Assembly (NCBI GenBank): GCA_015039365.1
Contig: WION01000318.1
Span: 1 to 59,623 of the forward strand
Direction of reading: 5' to 3'
DNA from: Amanita rubescens
Lineage: Eukaryota; Basidiomycota; Agaricomycetes; Agaricales; Amanitaceae
Length of the DNA stretch: 59,623 nucleotides
Below the pieces are notes generated by a model, which saw only the letters and a list, made by a program, of their open reading frames with translations, ran no database searches and was not told the origin of the DNA. Made by a program: the position numbers and the translations under genes. Below, in pieces: positions 32,480 to 44,346 of this stretch (positions are counted from its first letter, which is position 1; every line of letters begins with the position of its first letter).

Positions 32480-33444
32480 ATGTTCTCTCTTGCTCGTTCC
32501 GTCGCGCACCGGTCCTCAGCCAGAACGCTACACAATCGCGCGCCCTTTATTCCTCGACGCCATGACCTTCGAACTAATCCACCAAGATCCCTCAACATGA
32601 TCCGGCATTATTCAGAATTTCAGCAGCGGAACACCATTGGGGCAAGCTACCTTTGCCGTTTTTCATACCATATTGGGACTCACAACTTGGACACAGGTAT
32701 TCACGCCAGTCTCAGCGGCACTCTTCGTCGTAACGGGAATCGGACTGTTTTATTACTTCCGATACGAAAAAGCCAAACTATTGGAAGAACGAGGTACGTT
32801 GTACATGGCCTAAACCCTGCCAAGATTTACTCTCTGTACAGAAAAAGAACGGGCAAGCAGGTCATATGGCCGGCCAAACCTCGGGGGACCGTTCACTCTG
32901 ACCTCTTCCGATGATGGAAAGCCCTTCACCGACAAGGACATGCTAGGAAAATGGAGTTTCGTCTACTTTGGGTTTATGAACTGTCCAGACATATGTCCTG
33001 CGGAAATGGACAAGGTCACTGGGGTGATGGATAGAGTCGGTGCGTTTTTTTGTTGTTGCAACTATCGTTCTCTCCCTGTCAACTAAAACGAAATGCACAG
33101 TTAAAAAACACGGTTCCATCTTCCAACCTATATTCGTCACCGTCGATCCGGTACGAGACACGCCATTGCAAGTCAAGCGATACCTACAAGATTTTCATCC
33201 ATCGTATATTGGTCTCGTGGGCTCGTACGAAGATACGAAAGCCATCTGCAAGCAATACCGCGTCTATTTCTCCACACCGCCTAACGCTGACCCGAAGGGA
33301 GACTATCTCGTTGATCATTCAATATTTGTCTACCTTATGGACCCGGAGGGCAAGTTCGTGGAGGCATTCGGTCAGAGTGTGGATGCGGACGAAATAGTGG
33401 AGAAAGTTACGCAGGCTGTTACCGAATGGGACGGTAGGAAGTAG
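32480..33444 (+). CDS. SCO1: SCO1-type copper chaperone of cytochrome c oxidase (intact copy)
   Basis: Four exons: 32480-32641, 32697-32793, 32842-33039, 33101-33444; 266 residues. It delivers copper to subunit 2 of cytochrome c oxidase from the mitochondrial inner membrane. The N-terminus (MFSLARSVAHRSSARTLHNR) is a presequence. A single membrane segment follows (AALFVVTGIGLFYYF). The thioredoxin-like domain holds GFMNCPDICPAEM (CxxxC copper ligands) and the distal His in YLVDHSIFVYLMDP. Intron 1 is a GC-AG intron (32642-32696, donor GGG|GCAAGC); it is the only reading that joins the presequence to the membrane segment in frame. The damaged duplicate is at 19835-20598. Confidence 0.92.
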
Positions 33445-33467
33445 GTATAGGCGCCGCCAAAAAGATT

Positions 33468-33547
33468 TGACAACAGTGGGATTCGAACCCACGCCCTTGC
33501 GGACCAGATCCTGATTCTGGCGCCTTAGACCACTCGGCCATGTTGCC
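33468..33547 (-). tRNA. tRNA-Leu (anticodon CAG), no intron
   Basis: Read on the minus strand. A 7-bp acceptor stem (GGCAACA with TGTTGTC, one G-T pair), a D arm starting GGCCGAGTGG, an anticodon stem CCAGA/TCTGG around loop ATCAGGA with CAG at 34-36, an extended variable arm, and the T arm TGGGTTCGAATCCCA. It is followed by a T5 run, as for a Pol III terminator. The long variable arm agrees with a leucine tRNA. It lies 23 bp beyond the SCO1 stop, in convergent orientation. Confidence 0.93.
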
Positions 33548-33690
33548 CTTATGATTGAAGTGCCAGAGATCTTCAACAGCACGAATCAGAATGTCGAGCG
33601 TGGGAGCTATTTATGAGTCTACAAGTCAGGGTAGACGATACTCTATTTAAGACCACTTCGGTAGCCTGTATAGACAATCTCTAGAGCCTT

Positions 33691-35165
33691 ATGGACAACT
33701 CAACCATCCCCACTCGTAGACGCCGCCATTCTGGTTCATTAGAACCAACAGACCGTAGATCCGTCCTTGGTTTGGCAAAGCACTTAGCCGATCCTCCGCC
33801 GCGTCCTAAATCAACACCAGGCGAACGTCCTGCCCAACGACGTCGCCAACGCAGCCCAACGCACTCCGACTCGGAACCAGACCCGGATGTACCTCAAAGT
33901 GAATCGATGCAGGTTGTCGAGCGCGACCAGGCCCAGGACCAAGAACAGAGACAGGATCAACAGATAGAGAAGCACACAACGAAAAAAGCACTAGTACCCG
34001 AACAGGGAATCCCAATCCAGCAACCTTATCCCACGATCTTACCCCACCACAACAACCCTCCTTTGATATTGACAACATCCATGGCCGACGAAAAAGTGCA
34101 GCAGAGACCTACACGTCCTCTCCCTTCTTCCAAGGCACGCAAAAACGCAAACAGCGGTGCTAGCACTAGCACCAGTGCACTCCAACTCCCTGCCAACCCT
34201 TCCATGCTACCCGTCCAAGCCCATGTTGCTCGCGGAGGTGCAGCTGCAAATCAGCGCAAGCTTTATGTCATCCTCGAACAGGCATGTCTAGAGGCGTACC
34301 GCGTCTCGAGTGCCGGGAGGGGCCGGAATGGTAAGGAAGGAGAGGTCAAGTATACCCTCTTGAATTGCGACGATCATCAGGGTATTTTGGCCAAGATGGG
34401 CAGGGATATCGCAGATGCCAGACCGGATATCACTCATCAGGTGATTCATCGAGATGTTCGGGAGCGCCAGCGACGGGGACTGATTTGGATTAGTGCCTTT
34501 TAACTCTGCTTGATTCGCCTTTGAACAAGGCAGGCTTGCTGCAAGTTTACATACATACGGCAAAAGGAGTGCTGATAGAGGTTAACCCTCATGTACGGAT
34601 TCCAAGGACGTTTAAGCGGTTCAGTGGCTTGATGGGTAAGAGATTCAATGATGGAGTTTGAGAGTCTGCTAACGAATTTGATGATAGTACAATTACTCCA
34701 TAAGTTGTCGATCCGCGGCGTGAATGGGCCCGAAAAACTGCTAAAAGTGATCAAGGTATGAAACGGTGCTCGGATTTCTATTTGATATTGACGATTGGTA
34801 GAACCCCATAACGGACCATCTCCCTCCTAATACCTTTAAAATTAGTGCGTGCATTTGCATTTTCCATCATCCCCTTGCTTACGATAGGCTATAGCTTTAT
34901 CCGGTGATGCACCCACTAAAAGGCTGTCTCACTACCTACCTACTCTTCCCGCAACTCATTCGATTGCTGTCTCTGTCGGCGCCATGGCGCGGGGAAAAGA
35001 CGACTTTGCAGATGCGTATGTGGACGAAAAGATCGGCGTGAGCGATTATCCATTGAGCGCCAGCGTTGCCTGTGGCAAAGTACGTCTCACCTCGTCCTAA
35101 GAGAATAAATACTAATACGGTCCCAGTTCGTTTGCGCAATGGAAGAGCTCTGGGATATTGTTTGA
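33691..35165 (+). CDS. EMG1: NEP1/EMG1, 18S rRNA pseudouridine N1-methyltransferase
   Basis: Six exons: 33691-34440, 34494-34635, 34688-34755, 34802-34844, 34895-35079, 35127-35165; 408 residues. SPOUT-fold enzyme that methylates a hypermodified pseudouridine of 18S rRNA and is needed for small-subunit assembly in the nucleolus. Family signatures: [80 protein letters not shown] and [20 protein letters not shown] at the C-terminus. About 185 residues of low-complexity, charged and Pro-rich sequence precede the catalytic domain; the yeast enzyme has only a short N-terminal extension. Confidence 0.93.
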
Positions 35166-35406
35166 TACCCTTCGTTGATCCGATCTGACTGTTGTGTACT
35201 AGGGGTGCTGTTCATCCAGTGCCGCTCATTGTGTATCTATACTGCCCTTCAACTCGCAGAGTGTCGTGCTGTCGTGTAGAATAATGTTACGTACTTGTCC
35301 GAATCACGCGTCACGCAACGTATCGATCATCGCCTGTTTTAAACTCACTACCTCCTTTCAATACTTTTACCACCTCCCTATTGCTCTCAGTTTCTCCACT
35401 CACACC

Positions 35407-36494
35407 ATGTCCACCACTGAACCCGCCAGCGCGAGTCCCATGCCTCCCGGTGTTACAGATCCCAACTACAAACCTCTACCAGGGAGACTCGGCAATCTCA
35501 CCGTGGTGCAACTCCACGCACTCGAAACGCTCAAAAAGAAGCTGAACGAGGAGAACAAATTTGTCCCCGAGCGCATGGACGATGCAACTTTGCTTAGGTC
35601 CGTGTTTTGCTTTGAATCGGGCAAAGTGTCGTGTGCGCGCTCGCTCGCAAAAGGTGGCACCTCCTCATCGATCTTTTAACAGATTCCTTCGCGCTCGGAA
35701 ATTCAACGTAGACAAGGCAAAAGAAATGCTTCTCAACTGCGAACAATGGAGGAAAGACTTTGGTGTAGACGATATTGTAGAGTGCGTCGTCTTAGGATCT
35801 TTTTGTCTTACCTCATCGATGTCCTCATCTCGAACGCAGAAACTTTGATTTTGAAGAGAAAGAACAGGTAGACAAGTACTATCCCCAGTATTACCACAGG
35901 ATGGACAAGGTGCGTTTTCTTCTATCCTTCATCGCCACTCATCTCAACATATATATATATATATAGGAGGGCCGACCGGTCTACATCGAACGACTCGGCC
36001 AACTGGACATCAAAAACCTCTACGCCGTCACCACCCCCGAACGTCAAATCAAACGACTCGTATTTGAATACGAAAAGTTTCTCGCAGAACGATTACCGGC
36101 ATGTTCTGCCGCGCGGGGACACCCCGTCGAAACGTCCTGCACGATCCTTGACCTCGGCGGTGTCTCCATCACCAACTTTTATCGCGTCTCGGACTACGTG
36201 AGCAAAGCCGCCTCGATCGGGCAAGACCGGTACCCGGAAACGATGGGCAAGTTTTACATCATCAACGCGCCGTGGTCGTTTACGGCTGTGTGGGCGGTCG
36301 TGAAACCTTGGTTGGACGAAGTGACGGTGTCCAAGATCCAGATATTGAGGTCGGATTATACTGCGGAGTTGTTGAAGCAGATACCGGCGGAGAATTTGCC
36401 CAAGGAGTTTGGTGGGGCGTGTACATGTAAGGGTGGGTGTTCGTTGAGCGATGCGGGTCCGTGGAATCTGCAGGAAACGGGTGCTGCGGTTTAG
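35407..36494 (+). CDS. SEC14: SEC14-type phosphatidylinositol/phosphatidylcholine transfer protein
   Basis: Four exons: 35407-35597, 35683-35781, 35840-35909, 35967-36494; 295 residues, close to yeast Sec14 (304). CRAL-TRIO N domain: DDATLLR then [16 protein letters not shown]. Lipid-binding domain: [69 protein letters not shown]. Such proteins couple lipid metabolism to vesicle formation at the Golgi. I start at 35407 because the frame upstream has no family sequence. The third intron ends in an AT repeat directly before its acceptor. Confidence 0.93.
35949..35965. repeat. (AT)n microsatellite inside a SEC14 intron
   Basis: About eight AT units run straight into the TATAG acceptor at 35966, replacing the usual pyrimidine tract. 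Length changes here could affect splicing. Confidence 0.75.
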
Positions 36495-36676
36495 AACGGG
36501 TTATGAATTTGTAGTAAAACGCCCAGGGGACGTTTTGAACAATGACGAGGATACCTTGTACTACATGTGTGTTATTATGAATGTTATGCGGTAAGTAAAG
36601 GTACAGGATTACATTTGAAAGGAAAAAAAAAACTCTAAGGGAATAGCATAACGTTAATCATGTCCAAAACTCGCAC

Positions 36677-37922
36677 TCACGCTCTGGGGGTCCACCCCTT
36701 CTCCAGCCTCTCCTCACCCTCTCTAATCGTTCTCTCTATCAATTGGTTAAACTCTCTCTTACGCTGTACATGTATCCCATGCCCTGTCTCTGGAAACTGA
36801 ACCAGCTCCGCTTCCGGCATGGCCGCCTTGAGCCTGAACGAATTGCTGATGCGCACCAAGTAGTCCTCGTCACCAGTCACGATAGTCACCTTGGGTATCT
36901 GCGCCGAGATGCGGGACAGTCGTTCTGGTTGAACGTGATGCGTCAGACCTGCGGCCATTTGAGAAAAGTGGCCCATGAACTGTTGTTTGCGGGTGATAGT
37001 CGAACGGCGGATAAATTCCTGTGTTAAATCCTAAGCAAGTGGGGGGTATATACAGTGATGTGATATTCACCTCTGATTCGATTTGGTAATTTGTCCGTCC
37101 TCTCGAATCACCTTCGGCTTTCTTAGTGAGCCATTTGCTGGTGTATATCATCGGCATGACTATCGGCACTTTCTTTTCCACCTCTGGTGTGAACGTCAAC
37201 CTGGCGAGAGAAAGCATCCCGAATACGGGCGGTAGATTGTTCCATGGGTATCCGCCTGGCGTTGTTACCGCTAGCATGAGGGATGCTATACGTTGAGGTA
37301 TTCTATACGCCAGTTCTACACATAATTAGTGTAGACTTTACTCTCTCTCAAGCGAAATACTAGAACGCACCTTGGGCAATCATACCTCCCAAACTGATTC
37401 CAACGACGTTGAGCTCGCGGTCTCTGGTCCAGCCGAGATAGTCTAAAAGTTCTATAACGTCCTCCGCCATGCCCGACGTCCTTTTGATGATATACATACG
37501 TCAGCGCATATACCCGGTGTCATGGAAAAAACTCACGTATAAGGTCCTCTGGGAGTAGACGAATTGCCGACACCTCTATTGTCAAACACTAGAATGGTGT
37601 AGCCTCCATGACGGTCGACGTCGTCGCCTACATCGGTCAAGTGGGCCTTCTCGCGCTCGCGCTTGAACCCGGATGCACCGAAATAGTGAACCTGGGATGC
37701 CCAGGAGAAGGAGGAAGAGTTGAGACCCATGATAGAGACGATTTTGTGCTTGCCGTCGCCATGCTGCTCGTAGTAAAGGGAGTGGCTTTCAAAGAGTTGA
37801 GGACCCTGAGGGCGGAGTTTTGTGACTGGGCAGAGACCACGGCGAACGCAAGTGGCAGCGTCAAACGCGGTGGGAAAGTCGTCGAGAGAGTCAAGAGAAC
37901 TGCTGGACGACGAGGAAGACAT
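36677..37922 (-). CDS. Alpha/beta-hydrolase fold protein
   Basis: Four exons: 37922-37537, 37480-37371, 37315-37071, 37030-36677; 364 residues. Starts with a Ser run (MSSSSSSSSLDSLDDF). Family features: oxyanion-side MGLNSSSFSW, ILVFDNRGVGNS, nucleophile elbow VVGISLGGMIAQ (GxSxG), acid candidate TGDEDYLV, and the catalytic His in FPETGHGIHVQ. The complete triad suggests a serine hydrolase (esterase, lipase or epoxide-hydrolase-like); no substrate can be assigned. The start lies about 70 bp from the stop of the next gene on the same strand. Confidence 0.87.
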
Positions 37923-37995
37923 GCGTTACCGCGATCTGAGTCTGACTATGTTTTAAATACTATTTATATATTATAATTATAATAAGCCTCATGCC

Positions 37996-38953
37996 TCACT
38001 GCACGACAACCACCTTTCCTCCCACCGGAGACAACTTGGGTTCATTCCATAACTGTGCCATAGATCCCCGAACGTACGCCGGTGTTGGAACTCGCGCAGG
38101 ACTTTCGTACTCCAACGCATAAGGATACGAATACATCCCCAGATCTGCACCATCGTTGGCATGCCATCCGTTTCTGTTTCGCCGCGGTGGAGTAACCGTC
38201 TTCATCTCCCTCGACCCTTGTGCCCTTTTATTAGCCCAACCCTGCAAAACACACGGCGCCCACGGTGAGCAACAAGTAAACAATCTGTGCATCTCGGAAT
38301 CAACTCACAACCCGACCCAATAGCTTGGACAAGTCCACCACTCCAAAACGTTTCTTCCTCTTCGACGACAACTCGGAACTGTCAGCTTTCGGCTCCGCAC
38401 CGTTAAAGTCCACGACGTAAACGTCTTGATTCCGATTCCGAGTCGCATTGGTAATAACACGAGGATCTCGCGTTGGCGTCGCCAAGCAGCCAGCTTGATG
38501 CTTCTCGTCAAGCTCTTTCCCATCCTCAGCTTCTCCCCCGTCCCCGTTTGCACTCCCAGTCTCGCCTTGTCGGACCTCGCCATCCCCGGTTGATGGCGAC
38601 AACCTAGTAGGCTCTACCCGAACGGCCATCCGACAACAGTTATAAATGGCGTAACCCAGCACAATCGCCGCCGCAATTATAATCACGCCGAGCGCGAGGT
38701 AGGCCCACACGCTTAGATTGCGGAAGGAAACGTGGCCTGTTGTCCAGTGCGGTCTGGTTACTTCTGTGCTGTCGGTAGTGGTGGAGGATACACTGGTATA
38801 GGTGTGGTTGGCGCTGGTGCTGATGGTCGATAGTGCACTGATGGTAGTGCTGGGCTTGTCAGGAACAGTAGTGCTTCCAATGATCATTTCGGGGTTGAAT
38901 CCTGATTGGCCGTTAATCACCGCCGCCAGAGTCGTCGCTGTCGTTGGCGCCAT
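37996..38953 (-). CDS. Single-pass membrane protein of unknown function
   Basis: Two exons: 38953-38309 and 38241-37996; 296 residues. The Ser/Thr-rich N-terminal half (about 85 residues, likely O-glycosylated and outside) is followed by one membrane helix (VWAYLALGVIIIAAAIVLGYA) and a cytosolic tail with a basic stretch (SSKRKKRFGVVDLSKLLGRV). There is no clear cleavable signal, so a type I or III topology with the N-terminus outside is my guess. The layout recalls fungal cell-wall stress sensors, but no Cys-rich WSC domain is present. It faces the gene at 39250 across about 296 bp, presumably a shared promoter region. Confidence 0.7.
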
Positions 38954-39249
38954 GAAGCAGAGGATCTTGGCCGGGTCTTGAGAGAGGCGTTGCGGTAGAA
39001 AGATGAATAATATAAACTAGCATGGCTGACCATCGTTCAGGCAAGGAGGCTGACATTGTCGGCACGTTGATGTGACACACGTCCGTGACAAAGACCGTCG
39101 CACGTCGATATCCACATATCTCATTAAAGCGCTGACTGCTCAGTCCCTACTATAGTTTCTGGCCTCGGGCCTCTTTGCCGGCAAATCCCGGCAGTGAAAA
39201 AGGGGCTGTGATGACTCTAGTTGTGTGATGCGGCCGTGACACAAGCGAT

Positions 39250-39711
39250 ATGTCGGACTCAACGAAACGCCCGCCTCCGTAAGTCTCTGTGTGCAGTGAA
39301 AGGATAAGAGCGTTCACACTTACGTTCATTTCGTCTTGCAGTAACAGGATTGCATTGCCACCAGTGCCAGATGACTTGAAGGGGCGAAGGGCTGTATTTG
39401 GTTACCTCATCGACGACGCTGTCCAACGCAACTACTACCGCGAGTTGGAAATAGAGGAGGACATGAAACCGGAAGACTACCGCAATAAATATGAGAAATA
39501 TACCATCGTGCGGGATGCTGCTCGCATGGCAAAATGTCCTACAGGAATTATGTGGATGAGAAGAACCCTATCCGGAGAAAAGCCAGTCTTCGCTTCCTTT
39601 GCCTCTTACAATCCTCCTTTCATTGCAACGGGACTCCCCACTGTCGATGCACTGGCCGAATTTAAAAGGCATTTGTCCTTAGACGCAGATCCTTATTGGT
39701 ATGGGCACTGA
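39250..39711 (+). CDS. Small conserved-looking protein of unknown function
   Basis: Two exons: 39250-39278 (MSDSTKRPPP) and 39342-39711; 132 residues. The first exon is 29 nt; the intron has GTAAGT and TTGCAG ends. The protein is charged and without membrane segments (RRAVFGYLIDDAVQRNYY, IMWMRRTLSGEKPVFASF). No family recognised. Splice sites and composition look good enough to call it a gene. Confidence 0.6.
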
Positions 39712-41011
39712 GGTCAGTGTGCATATCTCTTTGTTGTATGCGTGTTGTTGACGTGCGTAGTATATCCAGTGTAATATTATTCGAATATGTCACTTTTTTG
39801 AATTATGTACAACGAGCTGCGCGATGTAGAAGTTTCAGTTTTCACGTAACCTCCTCTCCTAATGTCACTGTGAAAGTGCGCATTTTGCTAGCATCACTCC
39901 ATTCCAATCCCATTCTACAATACCAGCAAGCCCTTATCACGTATGTATGCACGGCCTCTATCTAATAGACTCGTGAAGCTATCCAGCTAAGTCATTACAT
40001 AAAATGATGAGTAGGACCTTGGGCGATTCCCCGAGTCAATGCCTTGGCCAAGATCCCACTTTCTGAGCTTTTCTGGCCAGCAGCACCCGGCCCCCCATAG
40101 TATAACAATCATAGAAGGAAAGCCATGTCTCAACGGGTGTTTTCCGTCGCGATCAGGAAGGATTGAAGGATCACGCGAGGGCGATTGTTTCATTGGTAAC
40201 CAAGTGAGTTCTATCCCCGATTTTCTGTTTGTCTTAGCATAAAAACCACATCTACGAACGAGAGGGCCGCGAGTAGCCTCGCTGGAAGTACTCCATGTTC
40301 CTATCCTTCATAGACAAGTCGACAGAATGAAGAAACTACACGCTCAAAACGTTGTACGATGGCGCCGTGAAGCCATCACTGATGACGCATGCAAGAGACG
40401 GAGCCAACTGGGGACACCACAAAGTCGCGTCGGCGTGGTACGCGGGTTGGCACGCCACCTCCAGCGTTCCCTGTCTCCGGAATGGGTTGGTTCAAGTATA
40501 CCCATATGACCTATTCCTTTGAGTGCGTATTCGCGTTCGGCGTTCAACGTTCAGTATGTTTAAACCTAGTTTACTGTTATCTAATCCCGACGAACCCCTA
40601 GCGCTCGAGCTTTTGCATACATCTAACGGGCACGCATAAAAAAGCTAGGAATACTCGGCCCACCAGGGTATCGGATGTAACACCATCGATCTGGATGACT
40701 CGCAGCGCCAACTTTTCGTTATTCCACGAAGAATTACAATATTGCACAGGCGATGAATCCATCCTCACCGTCACAGCCGTCTTACCCTTTTACGATCCCA
40801 ATAGCCAGCGTTGCAGGCTTTGCAAAAGTTCTAAATTATGAATTACGACGTTTGGAGTGATGATTGAAAGTTGGCTGTTGAATCTTGGCGCACCAATATA
40901 TATTCCAGAAATTCTGTCTTATTTTTTTTTCTCGCCATGTCCGATTGAACGTCTTTTTCTCAGTTGCACCACAAAGGATTATGTACATAAATTACAATTT
41001 TTAAAAATGCG
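39712..41011. other. Intergenic, no gene recognised
   Basis: About 1.3 kb between two genes transcribed towards each other (39250 plus, 41012 minus). Only short frames without motifs; longer than a normal convergent gap in this window. Confidence 0.45.
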
Positions 41012-44000
41012 TCACTTCAGTTCCCTCTTCAGTGGCTTTGTACTAATTGGATCACACCTGGCCAATCTGCTCGCGTCCATGGTAAACAATGCATTACCCG
41101 TGTAACCTCGACGACCGAGTGGAAATGTTCCATCTCCATCAGGCTTACGGGTGAGGAATTCTTCACCGGCCTTCTCACCACTGATGACGACAACATCCTG
41201 TCCCCTCCTTGTCGGCATCTGGGGGATCAAGAACCACCCCGGAATTGTAATTATCTGCGTTTTTGCATGAACCTGTATTGCATTCACTTCTTCACCGGAC
41301 TGGATCATTACTCTTTCTCCTTCATGGTATCCTTTCGCAAAGCCCCCAGCATTGGAGACCGGTTGACTATTGCGGATGTGGGCAAAGATCCGTTTCGTCA
41401 CTAATCCATGTTGCATCATCCAGTTAAAAGGAAGCACTATCAATAGGACGTGAGTACGGATAAATCAGGCAACACGGAAAAAGTACCTTGATCGCCATAC
41501 GAAATCATAGGTACGCGCTCTTGTTCCAGTGCGGGTTCAAGTTTAACTTTAACTTCTACCTGACCATCGGCTGCGGGCATGGGCGTCGACGCTCGCTCTG
41601 GCTGCCTCAGGAAACTGTTTATTTTATATTCGACCCCAGCAGGTATCTGGTAGTAGCGGCCAACGTGATATTGCCGTAAATCTTTACCATTTTCTTCTCT
41701 TAAATCGGGTTGAGCTCACTTACGAATGTGCATGATTTAGGTTACTTACGCCGTCAGCAGAAAATCAACGTGTATGTCCACCAGCCGGGATCCAGATCTC
41801 GCCTCAACACGTAGAACCTGGTCTCCTAGATGTTCTCGTATCCTGCCGTATAGACCCTTTTCTCGATGGTCTCCAACTACGACGACCCAAGTGTTAACAA
41901 GCTCTTTATAACGGTCGTGGTAATGCTCGTTGAGCGACTCGGGTGCCTCTGAGGTATGCTGGGATGTACGCCCTTTGGCGCCGTCTATCTCCAGAAACCA
42001 AGTCGGCACCACAAACTACAACCACAATTACCATACATAGGTTTCGGATTCAGCACGAAAGATATTGACTTACCTTTGTGTTCGTGTCATGCTCAATCAC
42101 TTCGACGCTTGTCTCAGCAACGCAGCTAGCCTTTCCCACTTTATGATAATGAGGTGATGTGGGGCATATTACTTGCACCACGTCGTTGACTTGGATTTTA
42201 AGAGGAAATCCCTGCTCATGATAGTCATACGGAATAAGTTGCCAAGATTTTACATCAAACTATTTTGAATTCATTACTTTAATCGAGGGAGAAAACGACA
42301 TCCGTACCTCTTCCTTTAGCGCGCGATCGAATACGGCGACTTGATCATCCTCAGTAGATACCACCCAGCCTTCGCGATCGGAATGATGTGACGATTTCAT
42401 GACCTTCACAGCGTCGCCAACTTCATAGAACCTTCGGACGTGTTCGGCATCTACTGTTATATATTCCTGAGTGCCATTCATGCGTATAGATACTTGGTCA
42501 AAGTGAACGTCGTCGACGATCCCCCGCACTGTGCCCGGTTTCATATCAACTTCCACCTTGGTTCCGATCTCGATAGGAGCAGCGACATGGCATTCATATG
42601 ACCATCGCATGAATTCCGGAGATGGAGCTGGAAAATTAAGTTGCTTGGCACCGATAGCCATTCCCTCAGCAAATAGTTTCAATTCACTTAATTTTGGCCC
42701 AATGCCATCCGTATGCAGCGCTTCAACCGGGACTGTGAAAACAGCAAAAGGCGGGATATACTCATCCCCATCCCTTTCGTCGTTCAGCCGATATATTCCC
42801 GGTCCAATGGTCTCTAGCTTGTGGCGACGCCCAGGATACCAATACACGTTTGGATCGGACAGGTGCGCCATGTCCAACGATTCTTGTGGCTCCCCGATCG
42901 CCTTGGGATGTAAAAGCCGAGGTAACCTTTTTGTCTGGCGTTTTGTTCGTTCCGCCCCGTTCGGATTGCAAAAGACGTCACTCCCAATTGCAACAGGCAG
43001 CCGCGGGATCAACCAAATATTGACCATGGGCCCGTGTTGCATTTCATGAACAAATGCGAGATCACCTGCGTACTTGATTATATTCCGATTGACGTCCATG
43101 CTCTTCAGTACCGGAGCCTTCTGCAACCTCACCCATGACGGAGACACAACATGGGGTGCCATAGAATGACAGCGCAGCCATGCTACTCGCTCTTCGACAG
43201 GCACAAGCGAAATGTCCAATGGATGACGGATCGTGGATAAGTCTCGACAAAGATTCTCTACATGTGCTCGAGAACAGGATTCAACGCCTATCCACGTGCG
43301 ACAAGCCACAGGCAAGATTACCGACAATGCCAATTCTGGGTGACGCTGGAGACGGCTGTGCAAGAGAGCAAAACTTTCCAATTCTTGTCCTGCCTTCATT
43401 ACGTACGTTTTGTGTCAGATTTAGAGATATCGTAGGTACTATGTCGACTTACTCGTACGCGAACTCTCCAAAAGTTGGGGTCGTTGACAGAAGGTAGCGG
43501 TCGCATGATGCGCTCAGTAAATATGGTCATGTTCTCATCCGCCTCATTTTCGCTGCCTTCTTCGTTCGCCGCTGTGGCTTCATACCTATTGATGATGGCA
43601 TCCAAACGCGAATCCAAAAGGAGGTTGTCATCATCTGATCCCGAAGCTACCAGTGCCTGCGATACAGCTGAGGAGTTGAGTCCTGGTATATCAGAATTGT
43701 TATCGATGAATTCTAGAACTGCATTCGAAAGTCGAGTTAATCAATATTGACGCGTCTCGCGCGGTATTGACTTACGTTCGTTCTCGACGTAGTCTGCTTC
43801 CTCATCGCTTTCACCACTTTCTGCGGCTTGGATGTCCAAAAAATCGCGTACATCAAACTAGAAATTGTTTAGTGAGGATATTCCACCCAAATCCGTTCTG
43901 ATATTATACCATCGACTTCCTTCTTTTCCGTTTGTTTCCCTGTTCTTCAGTATGAGTTCGTTTATTCTAGTACCACGAGATTGAGCAATTGAAATTCTTG

Positions 44001-44034
44001 GGTGCACGGTACTAGCAGTTTTTACCATAGCCAT
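41012..44034 (-). CDS. SPT5-like NGN/KOW-domain protein
   Basis: Nine exons that join in phase: 44034-44026 (only MAM), 43966-43910, 43857-43776, 43712-43453, 43393-42308, 42259-42074, 42015-41750, 41698-41487, 41436-41012; about 860 residues. N-terminus: basic NLS-like KRKRRKSM, then an acidic stretch (ESGESDEEADYVENE) and a heptad-like SRLDAIINRYEA. Then an NGN-like region starting WRVRVR and several KOW-like units (WVRLQKAPVLKSM, KVEVDMKPGTVRGIVDDV, YEVGDAVKVMKSSHHSDREG). This is the arrangement of the many SPT5-like paralogues in Agaricomycetes. Whether it acts in transcription elongation like true SPT5 is unknown. The first exon of nine coding bases is inferred from phase and splice signals alone. 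Confidence 0.72.
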
Positions 44035-44346
44035 GTTCAATTCTGCTACTTTACGACGCGCAAAGGAAGAAGTCAGATAAACCGTAACAAACTGTTAGGG
44101 ACGAGAGGCAATTCCGTAATTGGCAGATCCCCGCAACCTAATCGGAGGCGGAGTTTGCCGTATGTCCCCCGTCGTAACTCTACTGTTGGCACCAACTTGT
44201 TCCGTCCAGAGTCCAAGTTCCGCCAGTTCTTCCGTTTGGACTGGCGCTCGTACCTGCCCTCGCGGTGCATTCCTGCCCACCTGCCGCAATCAATCTGCTA
44301 TGGATTAGTATAGAAGGCACAGCTTTTTTTGAATTGAATTACCAAA

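Larger units (their letters stand above)
21460..33262. repeat. Segmental duplication, copy II
   Basis: Direct repeat of 8640-20598 with the same gene order and strands: PPR remnant, DUF6535, G-domain gene, SCO1. Differences from copy I: a 3.3-kb deletion inside the PPR gene (join near 22848), a 4.06-kb insertion between DUF6535 and the G-domain gene, and a complete SCO1 that continues beyond the point where copy I stops. The copy II SCO1 must therefore carry the original downstream flank. Confidence 0.9.
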
